Shown here in pieces: positions 8,583-16,918 of a stretch of 64,000 bases of DNA. The translations under genes and the position numbers were made by a program. The notes beneath the pieces were generated by a model, which searched no databases, was not told the origin of the DNA, and saw only the letters and a list, made by a program, of their open reading frames with translations. The stretch's first letter is position 1; each line of letters starts with the position of its first letter. The DNA is from Chryseobacterium taklimakanense (GTDB lineage Bacteria; Bacteroidota; Bacteroidia; Flavobacteriales; Weeksellaceae): NCBI RefSeq assembly GCF_900187185.1, contig NZ_LT906465.1, positions 124,001-188,000 of the forward strand. The letters run 5' to 3'.

Positions 8583-10793
8583 ATGGCTAAAGGAGTAAAA
8601 TCGATAACAGGAAATGCATCACCAGAAGTTGGTGAAAAGAATTTCTATGAAGTTTCTTCATTTTATCAGGGGACTGTGATAAAAAATGAAAAAGAAATAA
8701 AATGGAAACTATATACCCAACAAAGCTCAGGAAATTGGAGGGAATTAAGAGGACCTCAAAAAACAGGAAAAAAAGTACCCTTTTCTTTTCCTGAAAAATG
8801 GTTAGGAAAAAAACTTTTAATAGAAGCTTTTGTATATAATCCCGAAGTAAAATCTCCACCTGGATTAATTGTTGCCCCGAAAACTGCAAAAATCCCGAGA
8901 ATAAACAAAGTAGAACTTTTTTATGTGGATGATAAAAAAGGAAGTGTTTTCAGTTTTATGGAAAAACTGAGAGCAAGAGCTTATTGCGTAAATATGTTTT
9001 TAAAAGAGTTAACCTTCACACTTTGGGAGGATGATGCAAAAGGAGGCGGACACAACACAAATAATAAACCCATCCGAACTTTAAAGGCAAGAGTGGATAA
9101 AAACGGAGTTGCAGTTGTGGAGTTCCCACTTTCCGAAGCCTATATGAAAAAAGCAATGGAGGGAGAAGTGGATGTAAAACAATTAGAGTTTTATGTAACG
9201 GTGGAATATTACAAAAACAAGAAACATGCAACGAAAAATGTGGATGTAGATAATCCCAATCCTAAAGTACCCATTAATCCACCGAAGAAAACAGAACCAA
9301 AACAACCACCAAAAGCAAAAGGTTCTCCTGCGGAAAGCAAACCCAAATCCAAAAAAGAGGAAAAAGGAATCTTGGATAAAATCGAAGAAAAATGGGACGA
9401 ACTTTGGGATTGGTGGGAAACGCCGGGAACAATTAAAAAAGAACAACTTCCAACACAACAAAAACCTGAAGGTAGGTCGCCTGCGGTTGTGCAGGAGCAG
9501 CCAAAAGAAAAAAAAGAAGAAAAAGAATGTACTTGTTTCTGTGATAGAGATATTTCTGCAACAGAATTAAAAGAGATGGTTGTTGCAATGAGAAAAGCGA
9601 CTAATGATGATGCAGGAGAAAATTTTTATAAATGGAACAAGGATAATTTGTTTACTATTGGACATGAAAAATTTAGTGAGAAAACATACGAAAAATTTGC
9701 AGAGGTTTTAAATAAAACATTTAAAAATTACGAAATAACTACTTGTATAAGGAAAATACATTTTTTGGCTCAGTGTTATCATGAAACAGGAGCTTTTATG
9801 CGTAGTGTTGAGGGTAATGAAAGAGAGTCTCTTTGGTATGACCCTTATAGAGGAAGGGGCTTTATTCACTTAACATTAAAAGGAAACTACATCAAATTTC
9901 AAGAAAATTCAGGATTTAATGTTGTTCCAAATCCTAAATTAGTTTCAACAAATATTGAAATTGCTGCAATGTCAAGTGGATGGTATTGGAAGTTCAATGA
10001 TAAAGGAAATATAAATCCATTTGCTGATAAGGATAGTATTTTTGATACCTCAAGATTGGTAAATAAACCAAATGCAAAAAGTTCATCATCTATAAGAGGT
10101 TATAATCAAAGAGTAAATGCAGTAAATGCTCTGAAAAACAAGTTTGAATATCCTCAAAATTGTTGTAGTCTTAGTAAAAAGGAAAAACCAAAAGAAAATA
10201 CAACTTGTCCAAGTGAACTGAGTTCTTGTATTTGTTCAGAAACATACCCTGTTGAAAGTGGATTTATTAATCATGCGAGAGTTATCAAAAATCATGTAAG
10301 TGTGATTGAACATGATAATTTTTCCGATGCAAAAACAAGTGTCCAAAAAATTATTTTACACCGTACAGCAGGAGGGACAACCGAAGCTTGTATTAGAGCA
10401 TTTAAAAGTGGAAGAAAAAACAAAAGTGGAGGAATTGATCACTACGGCACACATTTTATTGTAGGCAAAGATGGAATTATTACACAAACAGCAAATTTAA
10501 ATAAAAAAACATGGCATTGTAAAGGTTGGAATTCAAAATCTGTTGGTATTGAAGTTGTTGGTTATGCAATTGATAAAAATGGAAAACCTACTTTAGGTTT
10601 GAAAGGACAAAATCCAGTAGCAGGTTGGGAAAACCTTACTGATATACAAGCAAAATCAGTAGCATGTTTAGTAAAGGCACTTTTAAATTATTACGACCTT
10701 GACAAAACAAATATTGACTGTCACGAACATTTAGCCGCAAAAGAAGAAGGAGAAGGGCAAATAGTTTATAACGCAATTAAAGATTATTTATAA
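8583..10793 (+). CDS. Effector C: shared N-region + GH19-like + Amidase_2
   Basis: 736 residues with the complete shared N-terminus (MAKGVKSITGN). The linker repeats WDELWDWWE. The GH19-like domain (about 315-520) has FLAQCYHETG with the catalytic Glu context intact and GRGFIHLT. Residues about 585-736 are an N-acetylmuramoyl-L-alanine amidase of the Amidase_2/PGRP type: IILHRTAGG (zinc His near 593), HYGTHFIV, TWHCKGWN, SVGIEVVG and CHEHLAAKEEGEG near 713. A bifunctional wall-degrading cargo is inferred. DNA identity to effector A is very high up to the linker (about codon 300) and ends abruptly at the toxic domains, as in polymorphic toxin families that swap C-termini. A lipoprotein gene follows after one base. 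Confidence 0.78.
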   Translation: MAKGVKSITGNASPEVGEKNFYEVSSFYQGTVIKNEKEIKWKLYTQQSSGNWRELRGPQKTGKKVPFSFPEKWLGKKLLIEAFVYNPEVKSPPGLIVAPKTAKIPRINKVELFYVDDKKGSVFSFMEKLRARAYCVNMFLKELTFTLWEDDAKGGGHNTNNKPIRTLKARVDKNGVAVVEFPLSEAYMKKAMEGEVDVKQLEFYVTVEYYKNKKHATKNVDVDNPNPKVPINPPKKTEPKQPPKAKGSPAESKPKSKKEEKGILDKIEEKWDELWDWWETPGTIKKEQLPTQQKPEGRSPAVVQEQPKEKKEEKECTCFCDRDISATELKEMVVAMRKATNDDAGENFYKWNKDNLFTIGHEKFSEKTYEKFAEVLNKTFKNYEITTCIRKIHFLAQCYHETGAFMRSVEGNERESLWYDPYRGRGFIHLTLKGNYIKFQENSGFNVVPNPKLVSTNIEIAAMSSGWYWKFNDKGNINPFADKDSIFDTSRLVNKPNAKSSSSIRGYNQRVNAVNALKNKFEYPQNCCSLSKKEKPKENTTCPSELSSCICSETYPVESGFINHARVIKNHVSVIEHDNFSDAKTSVQKIILHRTAGGTTEACIRAFKSGRKNKSGGIDHYGTHFIVGKDGIITQTANLNKKTWHCKGWNSKSVGIEVVGYAIDKNGKPTLGLKGQNPVAGWENLTDIQAKSVACLVKALLNYYDLDKTNIDCHEHLAAKEEGEGQIVYNAIKDYL

Positions 10794-10794
10794 T

Positions 10795-11640
10795 ATGAGA
10801 CTTTATTTATTAACCATCTTAATGTTTTTTATAACCTGTAAAGGTCAGGATAAAGAAGAAAAAGTTGTTACGAAAACCAAATCAGAAATTCACGTTGCAA
10901 AATGCGAAAATCAGTATTCCACAGGACAAAAAGTAAATGAGCATGAAAGAAATTGGTCATTGAGTAATGACGACATTTCTCAAATATTAAAACTTTCATC
11001 AGAAATAACAGAACAGGACTTACATTATACATATCCGAAAACGCCTTGTAACATTGATGTCAACAATTTTTCTTATAATGGAAGAAATTATGATTTACAG
11101 ATAAATGGAGGTTCTTATTTAACTACATTTGATGGAAAAGAGACAAAAATTTTTGGTTGTGATGCTCGTGAGTGTCAAAAGTACTTCTTAATGGAAAAAG
11201 AAGATATGGAAGAAAAAACTTCCGAAAACACTGAAGAAAACAAATCAATTCATGAATTAAATCTTAACCAGAAAAATAGTGTAGATAAAATAATTGTAAC
11301 TAATAATAATGATTCTACTTTCACTTTCAGTGCTGAGATAGATGGGCGAGAAGTATTAAATAAAGATTTTGAATGTGATAATTTAGTTATCAATACTAAA
11401 ACAAAAAATGGTCAATCTTTCAATATAGAAATAACTTACTCAGATCAATATCACAATGCATTTAGAAAAATTGTGATACCTATATTCTACAAAAATCAAG
11501 ATTTTTACATTGAAAAATTGTTTATTGCCACAAAAGGCACTAATGCAAAAACTGGAAATGAAGAATGGTTTAATAAAGAAATTGACGACAGAACAACTTT
11601 AGAAAATTTAAACATCATTCAAATAATTGATACTCTTTAA
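10795..11640 (+). CDS. Lipoprotein, probable immunity protein for effector C
   Basis: 281 residues. Signal peptide with lipobox FITCKG, then an Asp/Asn/Lys-rich periplasmic part without a fold I recognise. Cysteines near residues 34 and 81 and CDARECQKYF near 121 could form disulfides. It starts one base after the effector stop, the same arrangement as the other two lipoprotein genes, so immunity is inferred from context. It is the last gene of the effector block. Behind it lie about 700 bp with no convincing gene. Confidence 0.6.
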   Translation: MRLYLLTILMFFITCKGQDKEEKVVTKTKSEIHVAKCENQYSTGQKVNEHERNWSLSNDDISQILKLSSEITEQDLHYTYPKTPCNIDVNNFSYNGRNYDLQINGGSYLTTFDGKETKIFGCDARECQKYFLMEKEDMEEKTSENTEENKSIHELNLNQKNSVDKIIVTNNNDSTFTFSAEIDGREVLNKDFECDNLVINTKTKNGQSFNIEITYSDQYHNAFRKIVIPIFYKNQDFYIEKLFIATKGTNAKTGNEEWFNKEIDDRTTLENLNIIQIIDTL

Positions 11641-11659
11641 TCAATATCCTGATCCAAAT

Positions 11660-11895
11660 ATTTAGCAGATATTTTTGCATTCTTGCATCCGCATTTAATA
11701 TTTTGGAATCCTAATCCAGTATTTTCGTAGGATGCTTTTATATTCTTACATCAGCATTCAATATTCTCGTATACGAAAGTTATATTTTAACATCCGCATT
11801 TAATATTATTCTATCCGTAAATTATATTCTTGCTTTCTATTTTTATATTGGTACGATGCAAACTTATATTCTTGCGATGTGATTTTATGTTGGAG
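11660..11895. repeat. Degenerate ~41-bp tandem repeats
   Basis: Five imperfect units recur, at about 11672, 11737, 11779, 11820 and 11861, built around TATATTCTTGCATCCGC followed by ATTTAATATT. The last three spacings are 41-42 bp. Units share the ATATTCTT start and an AATATT or ATATTGG end but diverge between. No coding function seen. The units lie between the effector block and the cassette array. Confidence 0.55.
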
Positions 11896-11990
11896 TATTG
11901 TGGAGTTCAATTATTACGCCGTGGTTTTACATTCTTTCATTGTGGTCGATAAAACAAATAAGAAAATCCACCGTAAAGGAAAAAGCACAT

Positions 11991-12036
11991 CCCGTATTTC
12001 ACCCTGCTCTTTCCATAGCAAAAATACGGGAAGAGC
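11991..12036 (+). other. Possible H-type pseudoknot
   Basis: CCCGTATTT (11991-11999) pairs with AAATACGGG (12022-12030). GCTCTT (12006-12011), inside that loop, pairs with AAGAGC (12031-12036) just outside it. The interleaved order is that of an H-type pseudoknot. No conserved RNA family recognised; it may be fortuitous. Confidence 0.3.
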
Positions 12037-12124
12037 ATTTTCCTGCCCTCTTTTGCCCTCCGCCAAAAAAAGAATAAATTCCCCTCACCTCTCCTGCACA
12101 TTTCCAAGCATACTACTCAAAAAG

Positions 12125-12331
12125 CACAGCATATAACATGGTATTTATGAAATGCGGAAGTAAATTCTTGCGATAAGAACTATTTCACAAAATTTACGCA
12201 ATACCATTTTCCTTTTACTATAAATTTGTACATTATCAAAAGGAAAATGGTATTGCTCATTACAGAATTTGTTTGAACTATTTGTCAATAAAAGCTCCGC
12301 ACTTCAGAAATACCCTTTTATACGACAGCAA
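12125..12331 (+). repeat. Cassette-boundary element E1 (attC-like)
   Basis: Left arm ATAACATGGTATTTATGAA-TGCGGA (12133-12155) pairs with right arm TCCGCACTTCAGAAATACCC (about 12296-12314). A perfect 19-bp inner inverted repeat lies at 12198-12216 / 12238-12256. The bases after the right arm (TTATACGACAGCAA, 12318-12331) start the next cassette and are complementary to 12992-13006 at that cassette's far end. The G of the G|TT junction is T here, so the site is diverged. Confidence 0.65.
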
Positions 12332-12346
12332 ATGAAATCAGACCTT

Positions 12347-12985
12347 ATGAAAAAATTATCGATCTATTTGTTATTGATTTTACTAACTGCATTAAGTTGT
12401 AAAACGAACGACACCAATTCAAAAAAATATATTTATTATTTGCACGGCCGTATAATTGAAATTCAAGGAAAAAATGCTGTAAGTGAAGAATTCGGGAAAT
12501 ATGAATTTGATGAAATCGTGAATGCTCTTAGAGTTCCAAATTCTGAAGTGATCGCCGAAGTCCGCACAGAAAATGTTGATTATCTAAATTATGCAAATAA
12601 GGTGTCCAAACAAATTGACAGTCTTATTAAAAAAGGTACTGCTGCAAGAAATATAACTGTAGTTGGTGCTTCTAAAGGTGCAATTATCGCCAGCAACATT
12701 TCACACATTAATCATAATCCAATTAATTATGTTTTGTTAGCAGGTAATAACGATTACCAAGAACAACATAACGAATGGAAATTTCACGGACAAGTGTTAT
12801 GCTTTTATGATGATTCTGATAATATTGCAGGAAAGAACTATAACTTTTGGAAGAGTAGAGAAAACTTTACTACAAAATTTGAACAAATTAAAGTTGACAA
12901 AAACTTAGGACACGGATTTCTATATAAACCGCATAAAGAATGGATTGTACCGACAAAAAAGTGGGTTTTGAAACAAAAACTTTAG
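12347..12985 (+). CDS. Alpha/beta-hydrolase-like lipoprotein (cassette 1)
   Basis: 212 residues from ATG 12347 (an in-frame ATG at 12332 is possible). This start puts the lipobox LTALSCKT behind a 16-residue signal and lies inside the cassette. The order YLHG, VGASKGA (nucleophile Ser in a G-x-S-x-G-like elbow), CFYDDSD (Asp) and LGHGFLY (His) is that of an alpha/beta hydrolase. Substrate unknown. It is the only gene between boundary elements E1 and E2 and has no obvious promoter of its own, as is usual for cassette genes. An envelope-located esterase or thioesterase-like role is inferred. Confidence 0.65.
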   Translation: MKKLSIYLLLILLTALSCKTNDTNSKKYIYYLHGRIIEIQGKNAVSEEFGKYEFDEIVNALRVPNSEVIAEVRTENVDYLNYANKVSKQIDSLIKKGTAARNITVVGASKGAIIASNISHINHNPINYVLLAGNNDYQEQHNEWKFHGQVLCFYDDSDNIAGKNYNFWKSRENFTTKFEQIKVDKNLGHGFLYKPHKEWIVPTKKWVLKQKL

Positions 12986-12990
12986 TAAAT

Positions 12991-13201
12991 TTTGCCGTCG
13001 TATAACATTGTATTTCTATATGCGGGGTTGAATCTTAGCAGTTGAACTATTTGTGATTTTCAGCCACAAAAAATTTCTCCGCTTCCAATTTTTTAGTAAT
13101 TTAGTCAGCGGAGAAAATTTTTGTTCAATGTGGTTATCAGTATGAAGATTTGTCATTCTTAGCCCCGCATACAGAAATACTCTCTCGTTATGTGCTATGT
13201 T
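12991..13201 (+). repeat. Cassette-boundary element E2 (attC-like)
   Basis: Outer arms GTATTTCTATATGCGGGG (13010-13027) and CCCCGCATACAGAAATAC (13163-13180). Inner arms CAAAAAATTTCTCCGC (about 13067-13082) and GCGGAGAAAATTTTTG (about 13108-13123) enclose an AT-rich loop. Left core GTATAAC (13000-13006), right junction CG|TTATGTGC (13186-13194). Nearly identical to E4 and E8. Confidence 0.85.
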
Positions 13202-13234
13202 TTACACCAACCACCAAAAAACTATATTTACAAT

Positions 13235-14248
13235 ATGAAAAATTCAGCGAAAAAATTTGCAATTATTGGGATAGCTATCATTACCTTTTCGTGTAATAAC
13301 GGAGGCGAAACTCAGAAAGCCGACAATCAGGACACCGTAAGATCTGAAACACCAACAAACGAACAACCCAATAGTACAGGTAAATTCGATATAAATTCAA
13401 TTCCTGTTTCTGATAAAGATTTAGGCGACTTTCCTTTTTTTAGTTTTCCTGAAGGGTTAGTTGCACTTAATAAACCCATAGAAAGAAAATTTGATAAGCT
13501 ATATTTTGCTATTGATGGTGTGATGACACCTCTTGAAGGAAAAGTTTGGAAGACAGGGGTTTGGACAAAATCGAATCAGAGCAACGATTGGTCGGTTGCT
13601 TTTTTTGAGAAGAGTTACGACGAAGCTATAAAAGCTATTGGTGGCGTGAAAATATTTGATGGTACTATCACTAACGAGGAATATGAAAAATACCACCCCC
13701 AAGCTACTTATTTAGGAGAAGATGGTTCAATTGGCTATGCCGGAGAGAACATCAAAACATATGTTATTCGCAGAGCAGATGGAGGCGATGTCTACATTCA
13801 ATTGTCGGCTACATCGGGTGTCGGAAAAATCAATATTTTGCAGAAGGAAGGATTTAAACAAACCATTTCAATGTTGAAGGCAGATCAAATACAAAAAGAT
13901 TTAAATGACAAAGGCAAAGCGGTTCTGCACATCAATTTCGATACCGATAAAGCTACTCTAAAAGCTGATGGTAAAGAAGCAGTTGCTGAAATCACAAAAG
14001 CCCTTAACACAGACAAAATGCTAAAAATTTCCATTAATGGATATACGGATAATACAGGTGATGAAAAACACAATCTAGACCTTTCTAAACAAAGGGCAGA
14101 AACAGTAAAAAAAGAATTGATCAAAAGTGGTATTGATGTAAACAGACTCTCATCAGAAGGTTTTGGACAAAATAACCCTATTGCCGACAATAATACAGAA
14201 GAAGGAAAATCACAAAATAGAAGAGTTGAATTAATAAAAAATAAATAA
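13235..14248 (+). CDS. OmpA-family lipoprotein (cassette 2)
   Basis: 338 residues from ATG 13235, chosen because it places the signal and lipobox ITFSCN at the N-terminus. The upstream in-frame ATG at 13190 lies on the cassette junction itself. The middle part (about 60-225) is unrecognised. The C-terminal ~110 residues are an OmpA/MotB peptidoglycan-binding domain: VLHINFDTDKATL, INGYTDNTGD, LSKQRAETVKKEL, SSEGFGQNNPIADN, NRRVELI. It should tether the outer membrane to the wall. It is alone between E2 and E3. The first 17 bases of this cassette are complementary at 15 of 17 positions to the bases ending at 14260. Confidence 0.8.
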   Translation: MKNSAKKFAIIGIAIITFSCNNGGETQKADNQDTVRSETPTNEQPNSTGKFDINSIPVSDKDLGDFPFFSFPEGLVALNKPIERKFDKLYFAIDGVMTPLEGKVWKTGVWTKSNQSNDWSVAFFEKSYDEAIKAIGGVKIFDGTITNEEYEKYHPQATYLGEDGSIGYAGENIKTYVIRRADGGDVYIQLSATSGVGKINILQKEGFKQTISMLKADQIQKDLNDKGKAVLHINFDTDKATLKADGKEAVAEITKALNTDKMLKISINGYTDNTGDEKHNLDLSKQRAETVKKELIKSGIDVNRLSSEGFGQNNPIADNNTEEGKSQNRRVELIKNK

Positions 14249-14395
14249 CACAGCACATAACAAGGTATTGCCAAAAGCGGGGCCTGAATGGCTTCGATTG
14301 GACATTTGTGCAAGGCTCAACATTCGTTCTTCGATTGAACTTTTGTGCAAAAAATCCCCGCCTTCGGCAATACCCCAACCGTTGGCTGCAAGCGT
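14245..14395 (+). repeat. Cassette-boundary element E3 (attC-like, short form)
   Basis: Left core CACATAAC and arm GGTATTGCCAAAAGCGGGG (14263-14281). Right arm CCCCGCCTTCGGCAATACC (14356-14374), then junction CCG|TTGGCTGC (14379-14389). The centre carries two imperfect copies of CTTCGATTGGACATTTGTGC instead of the long inner hairpin of E2. Confidence 0.8.
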
Positions 14396-14423
14396 ATCTG
14401 AATAACCGTAAATAGATAAAATT

Positions 14424-14879
14424 ATGGATTTGACAAATGGATTTAAAATTATTGGAATCGAAGTTAGAACTTCCAATCAAAACAACCAATCTCAATCTGA
14501 TTTAGGAAAACTTTGGGAACAATTTTATTCCGAAAATATTATTGAAAAAATACCAAACAAAATTTCTAACGAAGTCTTGTCAATCTACACCGACTACAAA
14601 AAAAATTATACCGAAGATTACACAACAATTATTGGTGTTCCTGTTTCAACGCTAAATGAAATTCCAAATGGTTTATTTGGACGTGAATTTGACAAAGAAA
14701 ATTTCCAAAAATTCATCGCAAAAGGCGAAATGCCAAATGCTGTAATTAAAATTTGGAGTGAGATTTGGGAAAAGGATGAAGAACTTAATAGAAAATACAC
14801 TTACGATTTTGAAGTATATGATGCCAAATCTCAAAATGGAGAAAACTCTGAAGTGGAAATTTATGTTGCTGTGAAATAA
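14424..14879 (+). CDS. Cass2-like integron-associated effector-binding protein (cassette 3)
   Basis: 151 residues, cytoplasmic. GFKIIGIEVRTSNQNNQS at the start, then LGKLWEQFYSE, IPNKISNEVLSIYTDYKKNYTEDYT, and AKGEMPNAVIKIWSEIW. This resembles the stand-alone effector-binding domain related to AraC-type GyrI-like domains, and in particular the Cass2 group (integron-associated effector binding protein) first described from Vibrio integron gene cassettes. It has no DNA-binding domain of its own. Cass2 binds cationic drug-like compounds, and a similar sensing or sequestering role is inferred. Its occurrence alone between two attC-like elements supports the cassette-array reading of this region. 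Confidence 0.75.
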   Translation: MDLTNGFKIIGIEVRTSNQNNQSQSDLGKLWEQFYSENIIEKIPNKISNEVLSIYTDYKKNYTEDYTTIIGVPVSTLNEIPNGLFGREFDKENFQKFIAKGEMPNAVIKIWSEIWEKDEELNRKYTYDFEVYDAKSQNGENSEVEIYVAVK

Positions 14880-14880
14880 G

Positions 14881-15093
14881 ACGCCTTCAGCCAACATTGT
14901 ATTTCTGTATGCGGGGTTGAATGTTAGCAGTAGAACTATTTGTTATCCCTAATCCACAAAAAATTTCTCCGCTTCCAATTTTTTAGTAATTTAGTCAGCG
15001 GAGAAAATTTTTGTTCAGGGTGGTTATCAGTATGATGATTTGTCATCCCTAGCCCCGCATACAGAAATACTCTCTCGTTATCTGCAATTACAA
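14881..15093 (+). repeat. Cassette-boundary element E4 (attC-like)
   Basis: Outer arms GTATTTCTGTATGCGGGG (about 14899-14916) and CCCCGCATACAGAAATAC (about 15053-15070), with the same inner TTTCTCCGC / GCGGAGAAA hairpin as E2. Left core CAGCCAAC (14888-14895) differs from E2 and matches the start of its own cassette (GTTGGCTG, 14381). Right junction CG|TTATCTGC (15076-15084). Confidence 0.85.
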
Positions 15094-15103
15094 AACCAAG
15101 AAT

Positions 15104-15829
15104 ATGACATTTTTTGACTATGAAAAATCAGTTTTAGAAAATTTGAATTTTGCAAGTGGACCTATTTTAGCCATTTTGGGTTTCTTGATAATATATCAAA
15201 TTTTACAGGCTAAAAAACAAATTGAATTGACTAAAATTCAATTGAAAGAAGCTAAAAATGAATTAGTAATTAATTCTCTAAGAGATTCAATAAAACTTTC
15301 TGCAGAACAGATTAATTATTATATGGAAACAATTGTAAATTATGCAAATATATCTAACATTAAATTTAAAGAGTCAAATTTGGCAAGAGTTAAATTTGAG
15401 ACTAAGAATTTTCTTTATAATGAATTAATTTCGAACGCAAATAAAATAGATAAAGATTATTCTAAAAACTATAATGATTTGGTAGTATATGATTTAAACA
15501 CTTTAAATTCTTTAGAAACATTTTGCACATACTTTACTAATAAAATAGCTGATGAAAAAATTGCATATTTGTCAGTCGGAAAATCATTTTGTAACATTAT
15601 AGAAAATTTGTATTACCCATTGTGTGTATCAAGAAAAAATGATAATGATTATTACCAAAACATTGTAATATTATATAGACTCTGGAAAGCAAGACTTTCT
15701 AAAAGTATTTTGGAAAATAAGGAACGTGAAGTTAAAAGTGAACTTTCGCAAAAAATTAAAGATATAAATGCACAAAAAAATAAAATCGACAATTTTGAGG
15801 AAAGTAAGCCTTTAGGAACAGAAATGTAA
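15104..15829 (+). CDS. Membrane-anchored coiled-coil protein of unknown function (cassette 4)
   Basis: 241 residues. One N-terminal transmembrane segment (GPILAILGFLIIYQILQ, about 20-36) followed by a charged helical stretch (KKQIELTKIQLKEAKNEL) that should form a coiled coil. The remainder is helical, Lys/Asn-rich and likely cytoplasmic. I do not recognise a named family; the layout resembles small membrane proteins sometimes found in defence or mobile contexts. It is alone between E4 and E5. The cassette start GTTATCTGCAATTACAA (15077-15093) is complementary at 15 of 17 bases to 15824-15840. The stop codon lies within that paired stretch. Confidence 0.6.
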   Translation: MTFFDYEKSVLENLNFASGPILAILGFLIIYQILQAKKQIELTKIQLKEAKNELVINSLRDSIKLSAEQINYYMETIVNYANISNIKFKESNLARVKFETKNFLYNELISNANKIDKDYSKNYNDLVVYDLNTLNSLETFCTYFTNKIADEKIAYLSVGKSFCNIIENLYYPLCVSRKNDNDYYQNIVILYRLWKARLSKSILENKEREVKSELSQKIKDINAQKNKIDNFEESKPLGTEM

Positions 15830-16034
15830 CTGCAGATAACATAGTATTGGCAAAATGCGGGGTAATAGGAAAGTCGAACTTTTTGTAATATTTATCCGCC
15901 GCTGCTTTTTTATTCCACAAAAAAGGGTAATTTAGTGTAAGAAAAAAGCATCGGCTACGTTCAGTCTAAATTGAACTTTTCGTTCCATTTAGTCCACACT
16001 TCGCCAATACTTTTTCCGTTATCTGCAAGCGTAT
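15824..16034 (+). repeat. Cassette-boundary element E5 (attC-like)
   Basis: Left core CAGATAAC (15833-15840) and arm AGTATTGGCAAAATGCGGGG. Right arm CCACACTTCGCCAATACT, then junction CCG|TTATCTGC (16016-16025). Inner hairpin GCCGCTGCTTTTTT / AAAAAAGCATCGGC, whose sequence differs from E2, E4 and E8 although the fold is kept. Confidence 0.8.
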
Positions 16035-16052
16035 CCAAAAAAACCGTATAAA

Positions 16053-16463
16053 ATGAAGAAAATAAGATTCGACCAATTAAATTTTAAGAGTAATAAAGCA
16101 CAATTCTTTCTTATGATTTTAGCAGGAATTTTAATATTTCTGAATTTTTTAGAAATTTTTAATAACTCTGACCCTCGAATTGAGAAATATTCAAATGCCA
16201 TTGCTTATTTCATTCTTATGGTAATTTTTTCAAAAATGTTTTGGTTTAAGAATTATGTGCAATGGAATAGAAAAGGAATTATGATAAAACTAAATAATTC
16301 TTGGGGTAAAAATTATAAATTCGAAGAAATAAGTAACTTCAATCTTCAAAATAACGAATTAATTATTTCAAAATTTAATGGACAAATAAATGCTTTCAAC
16401 TTACAAAACATTGAACCAGAAAGCATTAATAAACTGATTAATATTTTAAAAGCAAACACTTAA
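16053..16463 (+). CDS. Small membrane protein with PH-like C-terminus (cassette 5)
   Basis: 136 residues. Two transmembrane helices (FFLMILAGILIFLNFLEIF, about 24-42, and IAYFILMVIFSKMFWF, about 61-76) are followed by a mostly beta segment (GIMIKLNNSWGKNYKFEEISNF) resembling the PH-like domain of small bacterial membrane proteins. Function unknown. The only gene between E5 and E6. Its cassette ends match at 13 of 14 bases (16018-16031 against 16469-16482). Translation probably depends on read-through from outside the cassette, since no TAnnTTTG promoter was seen before it. Confidence 0.6.
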   Translation: MKKIRFDQLNFKSNKAQFFLMILAGILIFLNFLEIFNNSDPRIEKYSNAIAYFILMVIFSKMFWFKNYVQWNRKGIMIKLNNSWGKNYKFEEISNFNLQNNELIISKFNGQINAFNLQNIEPESINKLINILKANT

Positions 16464-16468
16464 AAAAA

Positions 16469-16676
16469 CGCCTGCAGATAACATGGGTTTTGCAAGATGC
16501 GGGGTTGAAGGAAATTTTGGAAAGTTTTAAGAAAATACCCGCAAAAAAAAATTTCCATTTTTTAGTTTTTTTGTAATTTTAAAAAATGGAAAAAGTTTTT
16601 ACTAGCTCTCGGTTCCTCTCCACTTTCGGTTGCAGTAGCCCGCAACTCGCAAAGCCCCTTTCCGTTCCGTTTGCGG
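16469..16676 (+). repeat. Cassette-boundary element E6 (attC-like, diverged)
   Basis: Left core CAGATAAC (16475-16482) and arm GGGTTTTGCAAGATGCGGGG. Right arm CCCGCAACTCGCAAAGCCCC, then junction TCCG|TTCCG (16661-16668). Inner hairpin CCATTTTTT / AAAAAATGG. The sequence is changed from E5, but the order of arms and the final TTTCCG|TT are kept. Confidence 0.7.
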
Positions 16677-16714
16677 ATAGTGTTTTAGTTAAAGGATTTG
16701 AATTATATAAAAAT

Positions 16715-16903
16715 ATGTACAAAAGAATAGGAAAAATATCTGAACAAAACATTCCTGTTGTCAATGAATATAATTTCTTAAACTATCTAGAATTAAACAA
16801 AACTGGTCTTAAAATAATGAAAGGCTCAGAAAATACGGAAGAATGCTCTGCCAGTAAAAAAGGAGACAATAAAAATGAAATTATAGAAGAAAAATACCCT
16901 TAA
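16715..16903 (+). CDS. Small hypothetical protein (cassette 6, first ORF)
   Basis: 62 residues from ATG 16715 (MYKRIGKISEQN), charged, Lys/Glu-rich, with no recognisable domain. The frame is open upstream to 16586, but that part lies inside boundary element E6, so the internal start is preferred. It ends 15 bp before the next gene. Two ORFs in one interval is unusual for this array. It may be a real short protein, a leader, or the end of a gene whose start was lost. Low confidence. Confidence 0.35.
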   Translation: MYKRIGKISEQNIPVVNEYNFLNYLELNKTGLKIMKGSENTEECSASKKGDNKNEIIEEKYP

Positions 16904-16918
16904 AATTTAATTAATATT

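Noticed and set aside
11879-12136. 85-codon open frame
   Set aside because: Low-complexity translation without similarity; overlaps tandem repeats and the pseudoknot-like segment.
16586-16714. Upstream extension of the small cassette ORF
   Set aside because: This part is the inner hairpin and right arm of element E6, so coding is coincidental.
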